The position numbers were made by a program, and so were the translations under genes. Under the pieces are notes generated by a model. It did no database searches, was not told where the DNA came from, and saw only the letters and a list, made by a program, of their open reading frames with translations. This document shows positions 59,985 to 64,000 of a stretch of 64,000 nt of DNA, piece after piece (position 1 is the stretch's first letter; each line of letters opens with the position of its first letter). Source of the stretch: Halobaculum magnesiiphilum (GTDB lineage: Archaea > Halobacteriota > Halobacteria > Halobacteriales > Haloferacaceae); NCBI RefSeq assembly GCF_019823105.1, contig NZ_CP081958.1, positions 1,426,001-1,490,000 on the forward strand, in the 5' to 3' direction.

Positions 59985-60443
59985 CTATCGTCGGAGGTAG
60001 TGCGCGGCGGCGATCAACAGACAGCCGACGGCGGGGAACGCCAGCCCAAGCGACGGCGGGAGGGGCGTGATTTCGGCTCCGACGGCCGCACCCGCGTACA
60101 GCGAGGCGAGGAAGGCGTAGCCCGCGAGCGCGAGGCCGGCGTCGTAGCCGGCCGCACGTCCCTCCCCGCGGCGCCGCGAGCGGGCGACGAGGAGCACTGG
60201 CGCGATGGTCGGGCCGACGGCGCCGAGCCCGACCAGCACGTAGAACGCGCGGACGACGGAGAAGCGCGCCTCGGCGGTCACGCCGAACAGCACCACCAGC
60301 GCCAGCCCGAACAGGACCGTGAGCAACAGGGCGGCGAGTCCGCCGAGGGCGACGTACGACTTGCAGATCAGCGAGTCGGTCGCGCGGAACGCGTACGGGA
60401 ACGCCCCGAACACCCCCCGATAGCCGGCGTCGGCGTCGGTCAT
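59985..60443 (-). CDS. four-TM membrane protein
   Basis: 152 residues with four hydrophobic spans (about 31-55, 66-86, 102-122 and 128-148). The N-terminus GYRGVFGAFPYAFRATDSLI is polar/aromatic, and a basic loop (ARSRRRGEGRAAGYD) lies between spans 2 and 3. A GTTAAGC box (60468-60474) near -27 supports the ATG. No motif identifies a function. Confidence 0.65.
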   Translation of the reverse strand: MTDADAGYRGVFGAFPYAFRATDSLICKSYVALGGLAALLLTVLFGLALVVLFGVTAEARFSVVRAFYVLVGLGAVGPTIAPVLLVARSRRRGEGRAAGYDAGLALAGYAFLASLYAGAAVGAEITPLPPSLGLAFPAVGCLLIAAAHYLRR

Positions 60444-60619
60444 CGCCCGTCGTTGGACCGCGCCGGGGTTAAGCCCCCCGTCCGCCGTCCGTCGTTCGCG
60501 GAGCTCTGTTCCCTGTTCGCCGATCGCCGTTCCTCGATGTCGATCGCTGTTCGACGTTCGCTGGTAGACGACCGCCGCCGACTGCAGGGCCCGGCGAGCG
60601 CCCGCACGCGGACGGCAGG

Positions 60620-60625
60620 GTTTTG
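60620..60625 (+). promoter_or_regulatory. TATA-like box for pgi
   Basis: GTTTTG centred 27 bp before the ATG at 60650. Confidence 0.5.
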
Positions 60626-60649
60626 CCGGCGGCGCACGGCGGTTCCCGC

Positions 60650-61933
60650 ATGAACGTCGACATCGGCAACGCCCTCGACGGCGATCTCGGACTCGCGCGC
60701 GACGACCTCGACGCGCTCGACGACCGCGTCGCCGACGCCCACGACCGGATCGAGCGCGGACGCGCCGAGGCGGAGCACGGCTACGCCGCGTTGAACCTCC
60801 CCGAGACGTGCGACCCCCACGCGGTCCGGCGGGCCGCCGACGGCTTCGACCCGGACCACCTCCTCACCGTCGGCATCGGCGGGAGCGCGCTCGGCGCGGC
60901 GACGCTCACCGACGCGCTCGGCACGGGCGTCGACTGTCGCTACCTCGACAACGTCGACCCCGCGTGGGTCCGGGCGATCCTCGACGACGTGGACCTCTCC
61001 GAGACCGTCGTCAACGTCGTTTCCCGGTCGGGGACGACCGCCGAGACGCTCTCGAACTTCCTCGTCGTCCGCGAGGCGATGGACGCGGCGGGCGTCGACT
61101 GGACCGAGCGCACGGTCGTCACCACGGGCGAGGCGGGCAACCTTCGGTCGATGGCCGACCGGCACGACCTCCCCGCGGTGGACGTGCCCGACGGCGTCCC
61201 CGGCCGCTTCTCCGCGCTGTCGACGGTGGGGCTGTTCGCCGCCGAGGTCGCCGGCGTCGACGTAGACGCCCTGCTCGCGGGCGCCGCCGACGAGGCCGAG
61301 CGCCTCGCCGGGTCGCTGTTCGAGTCGCCGGCGTACGCCTACGGCGCGACGACGTACGCGCTGGCCGAGCGCGGCGCCGCGACGAACGCGATGATGCCGT
61401 ACGCCGAGTCGCTGGAGCGGTTCGCCGAATGGTTCGCCCAGCTGTGGGCCGAGTCGCTCGGGAAGGACGGCCGCGGACAGACGCCCGCGCGGGCGCTCGG
61501 CGCGACCGACCAGCACAGCCAACTCCAGTTGTACCGTGCGGGTCCGGCGGACAAGCTCGTCACCCTCGTTCGGCCTCGCGAGGCGGACGACGTGGGCATC
61601 CCCGAGACCGATCTGGAGGGGCTGTCGTACCTGGGCGGGTCGTCCCTCGGGGAGCTGCTGGACGCCGAGTTCCGCGCGACCGAGGCGAGCCTCGCGGCCG
61701 CCGGCCGCGAGAACGTCCGGATCGAGATCGACCGCGTCGACGAACGCGGGCTCGGCGAACTCCTGTACGCGATGGAGGCCGCGTGCGTGCTGTACGGCGA
61801 ACTCGCGGGCGTCTCGACGTTCACCCAGCCCGCCGTGGAGTGGGGGAAGAACGCCGCGCGGGGGCTGCTCGGCGGCGGCGAGTTCCCCGAGGCCGACGCC
61901 GTCACCGAGAAGCGCCGCCTGGAGGTGGAGTGA
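60650..61933 (+). CDS. pgi: glucose-6-phosphate isomerase
   Basis: 427 residues of the classical (non-cupin) PGI superfamily. The sugar-phosphate site is in LLTVGIGGSALGAATL and VVSRSGTTAETLSNF. Later motifs are GATDQHSQLQLYRAGP and the C-terminal PAVEWGKNAARG with the catalytic-site Lys. It interconverts glucose 6-phosphate and fructose 6-phosphate, serving gluconeogenesis in haloarchaea. The TATA-like box fixes the start. The next gene begins one base after its stop codon. Confidence 0.93.
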   Translation: MNVDIGNALDGDLGLARDDLDALDDRVADAHDRIERGRAEAEHGYAALNLPETCDPHAVRRAADGFDPDHLLTVGIGGSALGAATLTDALGTGVDCRYLDNVDPAWVRAILDDVDLSETVVNVVSRSGTTAETLSNFLVVREAMDAAGVDWTERTVVTTGEAGNLRSMADRHDLPAVDVPDGVPGRFSALSTVGLFAAEVAGVDVDALLAGAADEAERLAGSLFESPAYAYGATTYALAERGAATNAMMPYAESLERFAEWFAQLWAESLGKDGRGQTPARALGATDQHSQLQLYRAGPADKLVTLVRPREADDVGIPETDLEGLSYLGGSSLGELLDAEFRATEASLAAAGRENVRIEIDRVDERGLGELLYAMEAACVLYGELAGVSTFTQPAVEWGKNAARGLLGGGEFPEADAVTEKRRLEVE

Positions 61934-61934
61934 C

Positions 61935-62675
61935 GTGAACGTCGACCTCGGCCCGCCCGGGGGGACGATCGAGGCCCGTGCGGTCGCGATCCGCGGCGGT
62001 CAGGCGTTGCTCGCGGTGTTCGCGGGCGTCATCGCCGCCGGCGCCGTGGTGCCGGCGTTCGAGTGGGCGGCGCTGGCACTGGGGTTCGGCGCCGACTCGG
62101 TGGCGACGGCCGTGTTCACCACCGTCGGCAACGCCGCCGGTTTCGCGGCCGCGGCGCTGTTGTTCCTGCTGTACGCGGGGGATCTCGACGTGCTGCGCGT
62201 CCGGCGGCCGACGCCCCGCGACGCCGCCGTCGCCGTCGCCGGCGCGGTCGGGCTCGTCGTCGCCGGCTACGGGATCCTCCTGGCGTTCGCCGCCGTGGGG
62301 TTGTCCCCGAGCACGAACGAGGCGCTCACCAACCCGCCGGCGTACTTCCTCGCGATGGTCCCGTTGTCGTTTCTCACGGTCGCCGTCGGCGAGGAACTGC
62401 TCTTCCGGGGCGTCGTGCAGGGGGAGCTGCGGCGCGCGCTCGGCCCGGCGGGCGCCATCGCGGGCGCGTCGCTGCTGTTCGGGCTGCTCCACTACGTCGC
62501 CGGGGTGGGAACGCCCGCCGAGAAGCTCGTCTACGTCGCCGTCGCGGCGACCCTCGCGATCGGGTTGGGCGCGCTGTACGAGTACACCGACACGATCGTC
62601 GTCCCGATCTTCGTCCACGGCGCGTACAACGCCGTGCAGTTCGCGATCCAGTACGTGGAGGCGATCGGGATCTGA
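61935..62675 (+). CDS. CPBP (CAAX/Abi) family intramembrane metalloprotease
   Basis: 246 residues from a GTG at 61935, preceded by GGAGGTGG (61921-61928), which decides the start. About eight spans. Catalytic residues are E153/E154 and R158 in GEELLFRG, H186 in FGLLHY and H228 in FVHGAYNA. It is a paralogue of the protein at 28442-29275, with the same spacing of the motifs. It starts one base after the pgi stop, so the two are co-translated, although a functional link is not obvious. Confidence 0.87.
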   Translation: MNVDLGPPGGTIEARAVAIRGGQALLAVFAGVIAAGAVVPAFEWAALALGFGADSVATAVFTTVGNAAGFAAAALLFLLYAGDLDVLRVRRPTPRDAAVAVAGAVGLVVAGYGILLAFAAVGLSPSTNEALTNPPAYFLAMVPLSFLTVAVGEELLFRGVVQGELRRALGPAGAIAGASLLFGLLHYVAGVGTPAEKLVYVAVAATLAIGLGALYEYTDTIVVPIFVHGAYNAVQFAIQYVEAIGI

Positions 62676-62705
62676 GGTCGATCCGGAAGCGACCGGGAGC
62701 CGAGG

Positions 62706-63164
62706 CTACGCCGGGTTCTTCCGGGAGAGGTCGCTCCCGCAGATCGGACAGCGATCGCGGTTCTCGTCGAACGTGCGCCCGCAGCCGGTACACTGGAACT
62801 GCCAGTCGCGCTCCTCCGAGATGCCCTCGCGGGCGATGACGCGGACGCGAACGTCCATGCGCTCGGCGACGTTCTGCATGGCGTAGTCGTCGGTGACGAG
62901 CGTCGCGTCGAGCTCGAACGCCGCCGCCAGCAGGCGCAGGTCCGTGTCTGACAGCTCCGCGAGGTCGCCGGTCTCCTCGGCGGCGCTGCGGACGCGCCCG
63001 ATGGCCCCCTCGCCGGGGACGTGGATGTGCATCCCGGCGCCCTCCTCGGCGTCGAACCGGAGGGCGGTCTCGCCGGTGAGCTCGGCCTGCACCGCCGGGA
63101 TCGAGGCGGTTTCGTCGTCGCCGTCGTAGCCGTGGATGAACGCGGACGAATCGAGGACTTCCAT
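62706..63164 (-). CDS. nob1: NOB1-like PIN-domain endonuclease
   Basis: 152 residues. PIN domain: the first Asp is in [12 protein letters not shown], and later acids are in LSDTDLRLLAAAFEL and LVTDDYAMQNVAE. A C-terminal Zn ribbon has CTGCGRTF and CPICGSDL. NOB1 cuts the 3' end of precursor 16S rRNA during small-subunit maturation. Its ATG overlaps the stop of the PRC-barrel gene by one base (TAATG), so the two are coupled. Confidence 0.9.
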   Translation of the reverse strand: MEVLDSSAFIHGYDGDDETASIPAVQAELTGETALRFDAEEGAGMHIHVPGEGAIGRVRSAAEETGDLAELSDTDLRLLAAAFELDATLVTDDYAMQNVAERMDVRVRVIAREGISEERDWQFQCTGCGRTFDENRDRCPICGSDLSRKNPA

Positions 63165-63409
63165 TACGTGCGGACGACGATGTAGTCCTTTACGGCCTGC
63201 ACGTCCGCGACCGGGACGTGAAAGCGCCCGGACTCGTCGCGGTCGAACGGCACCTGCGCCGGGGAGAGCTCCTCGTTCGGCGTGACGAGCAGATCCGACA
63301 GCGACCCCGTCTTCAGGTCCATCGTGATGTTGTACAGCATGCCCAGCTCGGTGCCGTCCGAGCCCATGACGGCCTTCCCCGAGAGGTTCTCGGCGAGGAT
63401 ATCTGCCAT
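63164..63409 (-). CDS. PRC-barrel domain protein
   Basis: 81 residues forming a single PRC-barrel ([20 protein letters not shown], then [15 protein letters not shown]). In ribosome biogenesis the RimM/PRC-barrel fold binds ribosomal protein S19 and rRNA. Archaeal single-domain versions are often found beside RNA genes. Here it is coupled to NOB1, supporting a role in ribosome maturation. An in-frame upstream ATG exists, but a CATAAAC box (63434-63440) near -27 supports this start. Confidence 0.85.
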   Translation of the reverse strand: MADILAENLSGKAVMGSDGTELGMLYNITMDLKTGSLSDLLVTPNEELSPAQVPFDRDESGRFHVPVADVQAVKDYIVVRT

Positions 63410-63641
63410 ACCTGCGCTCACTGACGCGACGGGCATAAACGCCACGCTGGCGTCGGACGCGGGGCGGACACGCCGCGCCGAACGGACGGCGTCCGCCGAG
63501 AGAAACCCACAGACTGCGGCGGGAATCGGAGCGAGCGATGTCGCCGTCGCGGGCGCACCGTGGCGGGAGTCGAAGCCCTTACCTCACGCGACCCGCCAGT
63601 ATTCACAAGACCCGTTCTTCGCCGCAGGGAGGATCTCAGCC

Positions 63642-64000
63642 ATGTCAGACACGAATTCCGACCCCGACACCGAGGAGACGATCGACGCCGGCTCGCTGCG
63701 CACCCCCATCGTCGCGGTGCTGGGCCACGTCGACCACGGAAAGACGACGCTGCTCGACCGCATCCGCGGCTCCGCCGTCCAGGAGGGCGAGGCGGGCGCG
63801 ATCACCCAGCACATCGGCGCGACCGCCGTGCCGCTGTCGACCATCTCCGAGATGGCCGGCGCGCTCGTCGACCCGACCGACTTCGACCTGCCCGGCCTGC
63901 TGTTCATCGACACACCCGGCCACCACTCCTTCTCGACGCTGCGCTCGCGCGGCGGCGCCCTCGCCGACATCGCGGTGCTGGTCGTCGACGTGAACGACGG
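63642..64000 (+). CDS. infB: translation initiation factor aIF5B, N-terminal part
   Basis: The first 119 codons of aIF5B, cut by the window end. A short acidic leader is followed by the GTPase domain. G1 is [16 protein letters not shown] (about residues 26-41), the switch I region is AITQHIGAT, and G3 is [18 protein letters not shown]. It promotes subunit joining at translation start. GGGAGG (63627-63632) lies 9 bases before the ATG. The gene lies divergent from the PRC-barrel/NOB1 pair, a plausible ribosome-function neighbourhood. Confidence 0.95.
   Translation, partial: MSDTNSDPDTEETIDAGSLRTPIVAVLGHVDHGKTTLLDRIRGSAVQEGEAGAITQHIGATAVPLSTISEMAGALVDPTDFDLPGLLFIDTPGHHSFSTLRSRGGALADIAVLVVDVND

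Noticed and set aside
63538..63993. Arg/Pro/Ser-rich 151-codon frame at the right edge
   Set aside because: The same bases in another frame encode the aIF5B GTPase domain with G1 and G3 motifs.

Overview
The window is a haloarchaeal (class Halobacteria) chromosome segment. The evidence is very high G+C, strongly acidic proteins, Tat-type secretion signals, and archaeal-only information genes: TFB, Pus10, TrmY, archaeosine TgtA/ArcS, aIF5B and an archaellin. Many start codons lie about 27 bp downstream of a short A/T-rich TATA box in otherwise G/C-rich DNA, as expected for leaderless haloarchaeal transcripts. I used this to choose several starts. The genus cannot be fixed from sequence alone. 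No insertion sequence, integrase, CRISPR array or rRNA was seen. The only RNA gene is one tRNA-Pro(CGG).

Layout. 1-2.3 kb: small conserved haloarchaeal proteins plus a structured intergenic element. 2.5-11 kb: a membrane-bound, Tat-exported molybdenum formate dehydrogenase operon (cytochrome b, small membrane subunit, four-cluster Fe-S subunit, Cys-type catalytic subunit). It is divergent from an HdrA/MvhD-like iron-sulfur protein and a TorD-type chaperone. 11-14.4 kb: small membrane proteins, a Tat-exported DyP-like lipoprotein and tiny Zn-ribbon proteins. 14.5-19.2 kb: an aldehyde:ferredoxin oxidoreductase homologue lacking its cluster cysteines, MobA, YqeC and a membrane protein. 19.4-24.2 kb: a peroxiredoxin with tandem repeats at its stop codon, a second copy of the structured element, and HyuA/HyuB. 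24.3-28.1 kb: archaeosine synthesis (TgtA, ArcS). 28.4-34.3 kb: CPBP protease, NUDIX, ASST-like protein, kinase, a lone archaellin, an acidic repeat-tailed exported protein and the tRNA. 34.3-50 kb: TrmY, a complete peptide ABC transporter, gamma-glutamyltransferase, a Bat-type regulator, M28 peptidase, pyroglutamyl peptidase, MFS carrier and amidohydrolase. 50-64 kb: DICT sensor, a TFB without Zn-ribbon cysteines, Pus10, RNase HII, SecD/SecF, phosphoglucose isomerase, CPBP protease, NOB1, PRC-barrel protein and the start of aIF5B.

How genes fit together. Formate dehydrogenase, TorD, MobA, YqeC and the AOR homologue form a molybdenum/tungsten enzyme neighbourhood. The peptide transporter, gamma-glutamyltransferase, pyroglutamyl peptidase, M28 peptidase and HyuAB suggest uptake and salvage of peptides, gamma-glutamyl compounds or 5-oxoproline. 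Pus10 and TrmY are consecutive enzymes for tRNA position 54, and TgtA/ArcS are consecutive enzymes for position 15.

Most notable is a family of intergenic hairpins. Two long elements (169-302, and 20031-20220 on the minus strand) share conserved ends but have different long arms that stay perfectly complementary. Within and beside them are 11-nt cores GARCGNAGYGA whose R and Y positions always co-vary. This predicts a GNA-triloop mini-hairpin closed by tandem sheared G-A pairs.
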